The notes beneath the pieces are model-generated. The model saw only the letters and a list, made by a program, of their open reading frames with translations, made no database searches and was not told the DNA's origin. From Nannocystis pusilla (lineage in GTDB: Bacteria > Myxococcota_A > Polyangia > Nannocystales > Nannocystaceae), in assembly GCF_026626665.1 (NCBI RefSeq), contig NZ_JAPNKE010000002.1, forward strand, positions 7,665,168-7,729,167: DNA of 64,000 nt, written 5' to 3'. Position numbers and translations under genes: made by a program. Positions 27,447 to 37,608 of this stretch are shown here, one piece after another (positions within the stretch are counted from its first letter, which is position 1; each line of letters opens with the position of its first letter).

Positions 27447-28428
27447 TCACGAAGGCAATCCACAGACACCGACGTTCTCGTACCCTGCCGGGGCCGCGCC
27501 CGCCTCGAACCCTGGCAGACACGCTTGCATCGCCCCCGGGCAGGTGTCGGGTTGTTCGATGTCGCAGTACGGCAAGCAACAACCGTTGGCGTTCGGGTCG
27601 CACTCGACGGCCGCTTCCGGGCTCGCGCACAGGAGGCCCGGGTCGCAGCCGTTGGCGTAATCACATGAATCGAACACCTGCCCCTCGTCGCCGGAGTCTT
27701 CGGCGATGCACGCGAAAGGCTCGGAGTCCTCCTCCCCACAGGCACGTCTCGCCGTCCGGGCAATCCTGCGCGAGCGGGTGGCACGTCGGCAGACAGAGGA
27801 TGAAGGCGCCCTCGTTGCTGATCACGCAGGTCGAGCCGTCCGGGCAGACCGGCGCCTCCGGGCTGCCGGTGCAGCGGAGGAAGCACTTTCCCTCGTGGGT
27901 CTGCGGATCGACGTCCCAGCACATCGAGGCGAGATCGCAGGAGTCCCCGCCGTCGCCGGGAGCGTCCTCGACGGTGCACGGCTCACCCGGAGCACCCGGC
28001 TCGGGGTCGAGCGGGACACACGCGTGAAAACTCCAGTCCTGGTCGGGGGTACACTTCTGTCCCGAAGGACAGTTCTGCTCCCAAAGCGAGCAACTGGCGG
28101 GCGAGCAGCGGACCATCGATCCGTCCGGCGTCGGGGCGACACACGTACCGGTGCTCTCCTCGACGAAGGAGCTGGAGTCGTCCGACGATTCCGAGGTCGC
28201 GCCGGTGGTCGGCGAGGTCGACGAGGTCGACGACGAACCACTCGTCGTCGTGCTCGCGTCGCCCGTCGTCTCGCCGTCCGCGGTGCCCGGACCCTGCCCC
28301 TCGCTGGTCGCGTCCGTCCCGCCGGTCGGCTGACACGCCGCGAAAGCCCAGGAGAGCCCGACGACCAGCGAGCGCCGGACCCTTCGAAGGGCGCGGAATC
28401 GACTCAGACTTGCGGAAAACATGGCCAT
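27447..28428 (-). CDS. Cys-rich lipoprotein with Ser/Thr linker (one frame break)
   Basis: The protein starts with a lipoprotein signal (Cys32 in AFAAC), then a Ser/Thr/Gly/Asp linker (about 37-92). A domain with about 30 Cys in short CxxxxCxxxxxC units follows (CSLWEQNCPSGQKC, CPDGSTC, CPDGETC, NGCCLPYC). Repeated PDGxxC and CPxGxxC motifs give a disulfide-rich, EGF-like texture. The frame breaks near 27735 in a run of Cs/Gs: one added G joins CPDGETCLWG to EEDSEPFACIAEDSGDEGQV. Proteins of this type are abundant in Nannocystales; their role is unknown. Confidence 0.75.
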
Positions 28429-28907
28429 TTCCTAACTAACAAAACACATTTAAACGGCAAAAACAAGCCGAGGGTGGACTCGTGATGGCGGTGCCGAGGC
28501 CGCGTCGCTCGCGCGGGACTCGCGCGGCTCGCGGAGATGGTCAGCCATCGACGTTACCCGACTGCTCAGCAGAGCTCCGACCCCATTTATAAAAAATAAA
28601 AAAAGGGAACCGACGAGCTCGCGGCGATCACCCGCGATTTTGGCGCTGCAATAGCGATACTGTCCGGAGCGACCGCGTCACGATGAGGGCATTCATGTCT
28701 CGCGAATCCATGGCGCCGACTGCGGCGGAGCTCGCTCGCCTGTCGCTGCCGTGACGTCAGTGCACCCTGTGATCTCCGCGCTGTCGCACGTTCTGCGGCT
28801 CGGCGCAAACGAATCGCCGGTCTGCGCCGTCGAGGCCGCCGCAGGGCCGCTTCCACGCCACGTGCGAATGGTACGAGCCTTGCTACTCGATCGGCGAGGA
28901 GCATCGA
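28429..28907. other. Intergenic region with AT-rich tract
   Basis: No supported gene. Bases about 28436-28465 (upstream of the Cys-rich lipoprotein gene, which starts at 28428) are AT-rich and may hold its promoter. A second strikingly AT-rich tract, about 28582-28607 (CATTTATAAAAAATAAAA), stands out in this GC-rich sequence. A 19-codon frame at 28695 is too short to support. Confidence 0.4.
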
Positions 28908-29045
28908 ATGACAACCAGCATCGCCTTCATCGCCACCTTCCCCGGTTTTGCCACCAACATGCTCGGTTGGTTGTGCGGCGCGCTCATGATCCTCGGCGTG
29001 TTCTTGTTCAACCGCTACCGCCTGCGCCAGCAGTCGCCCGAATGA
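28908..29045 (+). CDS. Small single-helix membrane protein (45 residues)
   Basis: An ATG preceded by GAGGAG at 8-base spacing opens a 45-residue frame: MTTSIAFIATFPGFATNMLG, then WLCGALMILGVFLFNRYRLR and a short polar end. Residues about 4-35 are hydrophobic, with Arg/Tyr residues right after, giving one membrane helix with a cytosolic basic tail. Codon third positions are G/C-rich. The next lipoprotein gene follows on the same strand after 130 bases. Function is unknown; such miniproteins often bind membrane complexes. Confidence 0.5.
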   Translation: MTTSIAFIATFPGFATNMLGWLCGALMILGVFLFNRYRLRQQSPE

Positions 29046-29175
29046 GCGTCGTGAGGCCGGGCTCATGGTTCGGGCGCCCGACGCAACAACTGCGCCGCGA
29101 CGCAGGGCGTTCGCCTCGGGCCCGCGGGGCCGGCAAGAATCGCTGGCAGATCGGCTGGCACGTGGCTTGCTGACC

Positions 29176-29673
29176 ATGCGGCACATGCACGCCGCCCACC
29201 GCGCTCTGTTCTCGACCCTCCTCCTCGTCGCTGGTTGTGACGCGCCGCCGCCCGCGCCGCGCGTCGAGGTCCACAACGCCAACCCCAGCGGCGACCGCAA
29301 GGGCCTGTCGGGCTGCCTCGACGAGTGCAGCGGGCAGAAGCTCAGCGCCACTGACGCGGCGACCTGTCGCAACAACTGCGAGGTGACGTTCCGGGTGGCG
29401 CCCACGGCCGCCGGCGAGCCCGCGCTCGACGCTGCCACCAAGTGCCTCGACCGCTGCCACAAGCAATCGCCGGGCGACGGCGCCTGCATCGACGATTGCA
29501 AGCAGCTGGCCCGGACGGTCGAGACGGAGTCCCCCGGCACCACCGACCGCCTCGGCGCCTGCGTCGAGGCCTGCCACGCCGACCGCACCCTCGCCGACAC
29601 CGATCGCTGGACCTGCCTCAACAATTGTTCGCAGACGGCGAAGATCGCCGACAAGCCGGCCGCCGCCCCGTGA
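29176..29673 (+). CDS. Lipoprotein with three twin-CX3C repeats
   Basis: The 165-residue protein has a lipoprotein signal with lipid Cys21 (LLLVAGC). The mature part contains three similar helical hairpins, each held by two CX3C pairs: Cys 47/51 with 64/68, Cys 90/94 with 104/108, and Cys 129/133 with 147/151. The repeat consensus is CLDxCx...C.NNC. This twin-CX3C pattern is the same arrangement used by small disulfide-locked helical hairpins, such as eukaryotic intermembrane-space proteins. Here it would form outside the cytoplasm. No enzyme motif is seen. Confidence 0.75.
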   Translation: MRHMHAAHRALFSTLLLVAGCDAPPPAPRVEVHNANPSGDRKGLSGCLDECSGQKLSATDAATCRNNCEVTFRVAPTAAGEPALDAATKCLDRCHKQSPGDGACIDDCKQLARTVETESPGTTDRLGACVEACHADRTLADTDRWTCLNNCSQTAKIADKPAAAP

Positions 29674-29770
29674 GCGACGAGCGTGCCGGTGCCGAGGGTG
29701 CGCTCGGACCTGCCCTCGGAGACTCTCGACATTGGAGCGCCGGTTGCCGCGGTCGAGCACGCGATGAACC

Positions 29771-29841
29771 TGTCCTCGGGGACACCCGACATCGGAGCGA
29801 CCGAATGCCGAGGTCGCGGTCGGTGGCTGTCCTCGGGGACA
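29771..29841. repeat. Two TGTCCTCGGGGACA palindromes
   Basis: Copies at 29771-29784 and 29828-29841, 57 bases apart. A decayed copy lies near 29698. Flanking words such as CGACATTGGAGCG and CGACATCGGAGCG also repeat. They fill the gap between the convergent lipoprotein and NtrC-type genes. Confidence 0.7.
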
Positions 29842-29892
29842 GCCGCGGACCCCCGCGAGCTGCAGAGCGCAAGGGCCTGCGAAGCCGTCCTG

Positions 29893-31250
<1,358 letters not shown>

Positions 31251-31254
<4 letters not shown>

Positions 31255-32960
31255 GACGAGGCCTCCACGCGCGAGCGGAGCGCGCTGTCGGGCGGGCCGT
31301 CGAGCGGCAGCACGATGCGAAAGACCGTGCATCCGCGCTTGCTGTCGACGTCGAGGGTGCCGCCGTGGTCGGTGATGATGCGATAGGAGATCGACAGGCC
31401 GAGACCGGTGCCTTGCGGCTTGGTCGAGAAGAAGGCGTCGAAGATCGGCGCGTCTTCGGGGATCCGGGCCGTCGTCTTCGATCTCGAACGAGACCGTCTG
31501 CGGCTGCCGCCGCGCCCGCAGCACCACCTTGCCGGCCCCGGCCTCGCCGGCCACCGCCTCGATCGCGTTCTGCGTCAGGTTGAGCAGCACCTGCTCGAGC
31601 TTGGCCCCGTCGGCCTCGAGCTCGATCGCCTGCGGCGGCACGTCGAGCACCACCTCGACCCCGTGCTGGTGCGCCTGCGCGGCCACCATCTGCGCCGCCC
31701 GCTCGAGCAGCGTCTGCACCGCCACGCGCTTGACCAGCAGCGGCTTCGGCCGCGCGAACGCCAGGAACTCGGTGACGAGGCTGCCGAGGCGGCGGATCTC
31801 GTCGGCCACCACGCCGACCGTCTCGATCAGCTCGGGGTGCGCGCCGGACTTCTTGAGCGAGCGGTCGAGGTAGGTGACGTGCAGCTGCGCGCCGTTGAGG
31901 GGGTTGCGGATCTCGTGGGCCAGGCCGGCCGCGAGCGTGCCGATCGCCGCGAGCTTCTCCTGCTGCTTGGTGCGGGCGAGCAGCGCCTTCTCGTCGGTGG
32001 TGTCGCGGCCGATGGCGAACACGCACACGTCGTCGCCGCTCGAGGGCGCGTGCGTGAGCTGCCACAGCACGCTGCGGCGCTGGCCGCTGCGCGTGCTGAC
32101 CGCGGTCTCGATCGCCCGGCTCACCACCTCGCGCTCGGGGCTCGCCTCGCCTTGCACCGCCGTGAAGGCGCGCAAGATCTCCCGCGCTCGGCGCCCTCGC
32201 CGGTCTCCTCGATCGCCAGGCAATCGAGCAACGAGCGGCCGATCACCTCGTCGCGCGCGAAGCCGGTGATGCGCTCGGCCTCCTGGTTGAACAGCAGGAT
32301 CGAGCCCTGCGCGTCGAGGCCGACGATGATCACGTGGGCGAGCTCCACCGCGTTGACGTAGCGGTGCTCCGTGCGCGCCAGCGAGGCGCCGAGCGCCTGG
32401 CGCTCGAGGCGTTCGACCTGCTGGATGCGGGCGACGAAGTTGTCGCGATAACTCTCGAGCATGATCGCCAGCTCGAGGTCCAAAAGGCGCGAGATGGCGT
32501 CCATGACCGCGAGGCCCGAGGGGCCGGCGGCCTCGGCGATCTTCAGCAGCGACGAGCGGATCAGCGCCATCGCCGTGAACATGTAGCGCTGCGGCAGCCC
32601 GACCTTGACGTGTACGCGGCCGATCTGCGCCGTGTCCTCGAAGTAGGCCTCGTCGTAGCGGCCGCCGAACAGCCGCTCCATCCACAGCACCAGCGACCGC
32701 TGCAGCCGCGCGATCTGGGCCTCCCCCGTGAACACCGCGTGCGCCTCGTCGTGCAGGCGGATCCGGTCGTAGAATTCCTGGGCGATGCGCGCGAAGTGGG
32801 GCGCCGCGACGTCGCGGAACGAGCGCAGGAGCGCCGCGTCCTCCGCCGCGAACGCGACGTAGCGCTTCAGCTCCTCGAATCGGGTCTCTGCGGCGGGAGG
32901 AAGACCGTGGTTCGGCAGGGAAGACCGTCGCTCTCGCTGGGTTCGCGTGAAAATCACCAT
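31251..32960 (-). CDS. Globin-coupled PAS sensor histidine kinase (two frame breaks)
   Basis: From ATG 32960, residues about 25-150 are a globin-coupled-sensor domain: RFEELKRYVAFAAEDAALL, FYDRIRLHDEAHAVF and the haem-ligating region IGRVHVKVGLPQRYM with proximal His117. A PAS domain follows (VIIVGLDAQGSILLFNQEAE, then IGRSLLDCL). Next are the dimerisation/phospho-acceptor region (GLAHEIRNPLNGAQLH) and a HATPase with NLTQNAIEAV, EDDGPG and GTGLGLSI. No membrane helix is present, so it is a cytosolic haem-based gas or redox sensor. Frame breaks lie near 32185 (CG-rich) and near 31465 (CCCGGG run). Single-base repairs restore about 569 residues. The stop overlaps the NtrC-type regulator start. 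Confidence 0.88.
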
Positions 32961-33006
32961 CTCGACCTGCGCGGCAACAAGGGCCCGTATCCCCGGCAAT
33001 TCCGCC

Positions 33007-33417
33007 TCACGCGTCGACCTCCAGGAGCCGCAAGAGCCCGGTGTAATCGATCGGCTTGGTGACGATCCGGCAGCCCGGTGCGGCCCCGAGCGCGAGGCGC
33101 TCCGCGACCTGCGGGTGGGCCGTGACGAGCACGAGGCGCAGCGTCGGGTGGTGCGCGTGGATCCGGCGCAGCGTCTCGACCTCGCCCGCGCGGGCCGGCG
33201 AGACATCCATCACCAGCACGTCGGGCCGCGGGCCGCGCTCGACCCTCGCCTCGGCGGCCGCCGCGTCGGCGGCGACCTCGACGACGAAGCCGTCGACCCG
33301 CAGCAGCTTGACCAGGACGGTCGCCGTCTTCGGCTCGCCGTCGACCACGAGGACCGAGACCGGCCGCTCGCCGGCTGCGACGGTCTGAACGGGCTGTTGG
33401 ATGGCACCTCGAATCAT
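33007..33417 (-). CDS. Stand-alone receiver-domain protein
   Basis: From ATG 33417 the protein has 136 residues, nearly all one receiver domain: VSVLVVDGEPKTATVLVKLL, phospho-Asp in VLVMDVSP, Thr in VLVTAHP, and Lys in IVTKPID. The usual acidic pair is Asp-Gly-Glu rather than Asp-Asp-Glu, so metal binding keeps one Asp plus Glu and activity may differ. It lies 46 bases upstream of the globin-coupled kinase gene and is probably co-transcribed with it. It would act as a phosphate sink or an intermediate relay for that kinase. Confidence 0.85.
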   Translation of the reverse strand: MIRGAIQQPVQTVAAGERPVSVLVVDGEPKTATVLVKLLRVDGFVVEVAADAAAAEARVERGPRPDVLVMDVSPARAGEVETLRRIHAHHPTLRLVLVTAHPQVAERLALGAAPGCRIVTKPIDYTGLLRLLEVDA

Positions 33418-34083
33418 GGTCGTGAGGGGGAGAGGCGTCGCGGTCCAGGAGCGTCGAGCAAGCGCCATGCCATCGTTCTTCGGGCGTCTTGGCGGCCCCA
33501 CGCCGGCCCTTCTCCGCCGCCCGCGCGAGTGCCTTGCACGCCCGTGCAAGACCTGCACGTGGCGCCTCCGCCCCCTTCTTCGGCTCTAAATTCAATCAAT
33601 GAGGTAATGAGCCCGACGCCGGAGCTCCCGTAAGGTCACCTCTTGCGCCTCTCGAGCTCGCCGAGGATATCCGGCCGCCGCCGTGGTCGTACGCGCAGAT
33701 CCTGCACGCGAATGCACGGCGTGCATGCACGCCCCGGCCCGCGAGCTCGCGCTGCCACGATCGCGCCCGCACGGCCCGAGGTTCGCTCGAGCGAACCGCG
33801 AGCGCTCTCGTCATTCACCTCACCTCGCTCCTCGCCGCGCCCATGATTCGCGAGCTCTCGCGCGCCTGGAGCGTCGATGCGAGCCCGCGGCGAACACGTC
33901 GCTTCGTCGACCGCCCGGCCCCCTCCGACCTCGCGCAAACCGTGCACCTCGACGCAGCCGCTGCATCTCCGGCGCCGCCAACCTTGCGTGCTCACCGGCC
34001 TCCGATCTGGCACGGCGGTTGCTGAACCTCCTGCGCCGACCGCCTCGCCGTCGCCGCGAGTCACCTGGCCCTGAGGACATATC
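33418..34083. other. Long intergenic region between divergent receiver and NtrC-like genes
   Basis: No supported gene in 666 bases. It contains palindromes built on TGCAC: CTTGCACG-CC-CGTGCAAG (33533-33550), TGCAC-GGC-GTGCA plus GTGCATGCAC near 33713-33735, and CCGTGCAC near 33937. It ends with GAGGACATATC before the NtrC-like ATG, a half-copy of the ATGTCC/GGACAT family. The spacing suggests binding sites for a regulator shared by the flanking genes. Confidence 0.5.
33533..33550. promoter_or_regulatory. TGCAC-type 18-base palindrome
   Basis: CTTGCACG-CC-CGTGCAAG is perfect with 8-base arms, 116 bases upstream of the receiver gene. It is a candidate binding site for a dimeric regulator. Confidence 0.45.
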
Positions 34084-35490
34084 ATGCCGAACCTGAGCCC
34101 CGCCGCCCCACGGATCCTCATCGTCGACGACGAGCCCAGCGCCCGCTCGGCCCTGTCGCTGCTGTTGCGAGAGGAGGGGTACGAGGTCCAGTGCGCCGCC
34201 GACGGCTACAAGGCGCTCGGGCGGACCGACGAGTGGCGGCCCGACATCGTCCTCACCGACGTCAAGATGCCCGCGCTCGGCGGCATCGAACTGCTGACGC
34301 GCCTGCGCGAGCGGCTGCCCGAGGTCGCCGTCGTCGTCATGTCCGGCTTCGGCTCGGTCGAGGGCGCGGTCGAGGCGATGCAGCTCGGCGCCGACGACTA
34401 CCTCGCCAAGCCGCTCAACTTCGACCAGGTGCTGCTCACCCTCCAGCGCATCGTCGCCGGCCGCGCCGTCACCAGCGGGGTCCAGGAGGGGCGCGCCGCC
34501 GTCGGGGGCGCCGGCGCCGAGGCCACCGCCGACCTCGTCGGCCAGAGCCGGGTCCACCGCGATCTCGTGGCGCTCGCCGGCCAGGTCGCCGAGGCGCCCG
34601 TCTCGCTGCTCATCACCGGCGAGCGCGGCGCGGGCAAGCAGCACATCGCCCGCCTGATCCACCAGCTCAGCGGGCGCTCCGGCCGGCTCGTACGCGTCGG
34701 CTGCAGCACCGCCGACGAGGCGACCCTCACCGACGAGCTGTTCGGCGCCGAGGGTCGCGTCCTGGCGGCCCACCGCGGCACCCTCCTGCTCGCCGACGTC
34801 GACGCCCTGCCGCTCGCCCTGCAGGCCCGCGTCCTCGGCCTGTTGCAGGATCGCTGCGTCACCCGGCTCGGCGGCGCGCGCCTCGAGATCGACGTCCGCA
34901 TCATCGCCACCACCAGCAGCGACCTCGCCGAGGCCGTCGCGCGCGGCCGCTTCCGCGCCGATCTGGCGGAGCGCCTGCAGGTCGTCAGCCTGCGGGTCCC
35001 GAGTCTGCGCGAGCGCCGGGACGACATCGCGCTGCTGGCCAACCACTTCGTGCAATGCCACGCGCGCAAGCTCGGCAAGTCGGTCGCCGGCTGCGCCGAG
35101 CGGGTGCTGCAGATCCTGTTCGGCCTCGACTGGCCCGGGAACGTCCGCCAGCTCGACCAATGCATCGAGCGGGCGGTCATCCTGGCGCGCGGCCGGGAGA
35201 TCGAGCCGCGCGACCTGCCGCGCGAGTACACCGCGGCGGTGGTCGACCAGCGCAACGCGCCGGTGATCCCGGGCGCCAGCCTGTGGGACATCGAGCGCTA
35301 CGCGATCTTGCAGACCCTCGAGCACACCGGCGGCAGCACCAGCAAGGCCGCGCGAATCCTCGGCATCTCTGCGCGCAAGATCCAGTACCGGCTCAACGAG
35401 TACGGCCGCGCCAAGCCGAGCTGCGCGCCCGCCCGCTCGCCTGCGTCGCCCGCGGTCGACGACGGCCGGCGTAGGCGCGTCGACGCGTGA
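34084..35490 (+). CDS. NtrC-like response regulator lacking the GAFTGA loop
   Basis: The 468-residue protein has a normal receiver (DDEPSAR, phospho-Asp59 in IVLTDVKMP, Lys in LAKPLN). Its AAA+ domain is altered. Walker A is GERGAGKQ, and the place of the GAFTGA sigma-54 contact loop reads ELFGAEGRVLAAHRG with the loop missing. Walker B is TLLLADVD instead of LFLDEI. The sensor and lid regions (LDWPGNVRQLDQ) and the Fis-type helix (STSKAARILGISARKIQYRL) are kept. It should bind DNA and respond to phosphorylation but not contact sigma-54 in the usual way. It may repress, or act with sigma-70 or with the neighbouring NtrC protein. Confidence 0.9.
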   Translation: MPNLSPAAPRILIVDDEPSARSALSLLLREEGYEVQCAADGYKALGRTDEWRPDIVLTDVKMPALGGIELLTRLRERLPEVAVVVMSGFGSVEGAVEAMQLGADDYLAKPLNFDQVLLTLQRIVAGRAVTSGVQEGRAAVGGAGAEATADLVGQSRVHRDLVALAGQVAEAPVSLLITGERGAGKQHIARLIHQLSGRSGRLVRVGCSTADEATLTDELFGAEGRVLAAHRGTLLLADVDALPLALQARVLGLLQDRCVTRLGGARLEIDVRIIATTSSDLAEAVARGRFRADLAERLQVVSLRVPSLRERRDDIALLANHFVQCHARKLGKSVAGCAERVLQILFGLDWPGNVRQLDQCIERAVILARGREIEPRDLPREYTAAVVDQRNAPVIPGASLWDIERYAILQTLEHTGGSTSKAARILGISARKIQYRLNEYGRAKPSCAPARSPASPAVDDGRRRRVDA

Positions 35491-35535
35491 TCCATCGTTC
35501 GAGCGCTGCCTCGCGCCGCGAGGCTTGCGTCGGCG

Positions 35536-35550
35536 GTGCATGGTTTGCAC
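35536..35550. promoter_or_regulatory. TGCAC-type palindrome upstream of universal stress gene
   Basis: GTGCA-TGGTT-TGCAC lies 92 bases before the universal stress protein start. It repeats the TGCAC half-sites found in the 33.5-34.0 kb gap, suggesting a common regulator. Confidence 0.4.
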
Positions 35551-35641
35551 GCGGTGATTCACCGGACCGCAGAATCATCAATGATTCTCTCGCCGTCATC
35601 GAGGTGCGGCGATTGCAAAACCGCAGAAGACGACAGGAGCA

Positions 35642-36490
35642 ATGATTCGTATGTCGACAGCACGGCAATGGGTCCTCGGCCTCGATCTCGGCGCGCGCTC
35701 CCGCGGGGCGCTGGCGTTCGCCCGCTGGCTGCGCGAGGCGGGTGAGCCGGTGACGAGCGTCCACGTGCTCGAGACGTGGATCCGCGGCTACCTCCGCAGC
35801 GACAACTACGCGCGCCTCCAGACGGTGCTGGCGGCAGCGACCGCGGAGATGGGCCTCGGCTCGCCGGGCGACATTCAGCTGGTGGAGGCCGACCGCGCCG
35901 AGGTCGGCCTCGCGCGCGCGGCCGAGGGCGCGGCCGGGCTCATCATCGGCCGCGCCGCGCCGAGCGAGGGCAACGCCCTGCTGCGCCTCGGCGCGACCGC
36001 GCGGCGGGTCCTGCGAGAGCTGCCCGCGCCGGTGATCGTGGTGCCCCCCGACTTGACCGCGGTCGCCCCGGGCCCGGTCCTGATCGCGACGGACCTCGAG
36101 GAGACCAGCGCGGGCGCCGTCGAGTTCGCGCAGCAATTCGCCGCGCGACACCGCCGCCCGCTCGAGCTCGTCCACGTCGGCGCGGCGCTCTACAATGATT
36201 TCATCGACACGCTCGAACCCCGCTGGCTGGCGGCCAGGGAGATCTACCGCGCCGACGTCGTCGATGCGGTGCGCGAGTGGGCGGTCGAGCGCGGGCTGAC
36301 CGGGACCCCTCACGTCGTCTACGGCGAGCCGGCGCAGCAGATCGCCGAGCTCGCCCGGGCGCGCGAGGCGGCCCTCGTGGTCGTCGGTTCGCGGCGCCTC
36401 GGGACGGTGGCCCGCGCCTTCCTCAGCAGCACCGCCTCGGCGCTGGCGAGCTGCGCCGCGTGCCCGGTCGCGGTGGTGCCGTCGCGCTGA
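35642..36490 (+). CDS. Tandem universal stress protein
   Basis: The 282-residue protein has two UspA-type domains (about 1-137 and 142-282). The first has WVLGLDLGARSRGALAFA and PAPVIVVPPD; the second has VLIATDLEETSAGAVEFAQQ, ELVHVGAAL and LVVVGSRRLGTVARAFLSS before CPVAVVPSR. The GSRRxG...SS stretch is a near-match to the nucleotide-binding loop. Universal stress proteins accumulate in growth arrest and low oxygen. The location next to a haem-sensing two-component block fits regulation by oxygen limitation, which is an inference from context. Confidence 0.88.
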   Translation: MIRMSTARQWVLGLDLGARSRGALAFARWLREAGEPVTSVHVLETWIRGYLRSDNYARLQTVLAAATAEMGLGSPGDIQLVEADRAEVGLARAAEGAAGLIIGRAAPSEGNALLRLGATARRVLRELPAPVIVVPPDLTAVAPGPVLIATDLEETSAGAVEFAQQFAARHRRPLELVHVGAALYNDFIDTLEPRWLAAREIYRADVVDAVREWAVERGLTGTPHVVYGEPAQQIAELARAREAALVVVGSRRLGTVARAFLSSTASALASCAACPVAVVPSR

Positions 36491-36566
36491 GCACCCGCGG
36501 CACGGCGACCGCGCGCGTGCTGCGGCCACCCACACATTCGCCGCCGATCATGATGCTCTTGAGGAC

Positions 36567-36582
36567 ATGTCCGAAAGGACAT
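36567..36582. repeat. ATGTCC/GGACAT palindrome
   Basis: ATGTCC-GAAA-GGACAT lies between the convergent universal stress and LysR-type genes. Its GAAA loop is the tetraloop form expected of a stable RNA hairpin. Confidence 0.65.
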
Positions 36583-36598
36583 TGATGGCAACAGACGT

Positions 36599-37513
36599 TC
36601 AGCGGGGCTGCTCCGCCCACGCCTTCACCGCCTCCACGAAGCGCCGCAGCCGCGCCGGGTAGAACTGCGCGTACGGGTACACCAGCCACACCGGCAGCGG
36701 CGCCGCGCGCCACGACGGCACCAGATGCACCAGTCGACCGGCGGCGAGGTCGTCCTCGACCAGCCAGGTCGACACGATCGCCGCGCCGGTCCCGGCCAGC
36801 GCCGCCTGGCGCAGCGGGAACAGGCTGTCGGTGGCCAGGCGCGGGCGGATCGGCAGGCGGGACGTCGCCCCGGTGGTGCGGTGCGTCAGCACCACCTCGC
36901 GGCGGTAGTACGTGCTGAACGCCAGCCACGGCAGCCCGGCCAGCGCCGCGGGGTCGTCGCCCGGCGGGTCCGCCCCGAGCAGCGCCGGCGCGGCCACCAC
37001 GATGCGGGGGATCTCCGTCAGGCGCAGCGCCACCAGCGACGGGTCGCGCACCTCGCCGGCCTGGATCGCGCAGTCGATCCCGCCGCCGATCAGGTCGCGG
37101 AAGTCGTCGCGCAGCAGCCACTCGACGTCCACCTTCGGGTGCCGCTGCAGGAACCGGAGCAGCGGCTCGACCAGCTGCTGCTGGCCGAACGCGTGCGGCA
37201 CCACCACGCGAAGCAGGCCCTCGGCCTCGTCCTTCGCCCCGCGCAGGTGCGACTCGAACGCGGCCCAGCTCGCCAGCAGCGCCTTGGCCTGCTCGTAGCA
37301 GCGCTCGCCGTCCTCGGTGAGCTTCATCGTGTGCGTCGAGCGCTGCAGCAGGCGCACCCCGAAGAAGCGCTCCAGCGCCTGCAGGCGGCGGCTGATCGTC
37401 GGCTGCGTCGTCTGCAGCTGGGCCGCGGCGGCCGACAGCGTGCCGGCCTCGACGATGCGGACGAACGTCTGCATCAGCGCGATCCGGTCGGTCGAGGTCG
37501 ACTCCGGGCTCAT
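36599..37513 (-). CDS. LysR-family transcriptional regulator
   Basis: The 304-residue protein has an N-terminal winged HTH (about 10-68: FVRIVEAGTLSAAAAQLQTT, SRRLQALERFFGVRLLQRST) and a C-terminal periplasmic-binding-like effector domain. It is divergent from an MFS transporter gene (start 37609) with 95 bases between, the classic arrangement for a regulator controlling its neighbour. The effector is unknown. No clear T-N11-A box was identified in the gap. Confidence 0.93.
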   Translation of the reverse strand: MSPESTSTDRIALMQTFVRIVEAGTLSAAAAQLQTTQPTISRRLQALERFFGVRLLQRSTHTMKLTEDGERCYEQAKALLASWAAFESHLRGAKDEAEGLLRVVVPHAFGQQQLVEPLLRFLQRHPKVDVEWLLRDDFRDLIGGGIDCAIQAGEVRDPSLVALRLTEIPRIVVAAPALLGADPPGDDPAALAGLPWLAFSTYYRREVVLTHRTTGATSRLPIRPRLATDSLFPLRQAALAGTGAAIVSTWLVEDDLAAGRLVHLVPSWRAAPLPVWLVYPYAQFYPARLRRFVEAVKAWAEQPR

Positions 37514-37608
37514 GCGGCGGACGTATAGCAGTTGTGCCGCGCGCGCGCTACACGGCGCCGGGCCCGTCCTGCACAGTGTCGTCCATCGCTCGCCCCGCAG
37601 GACCGCGC

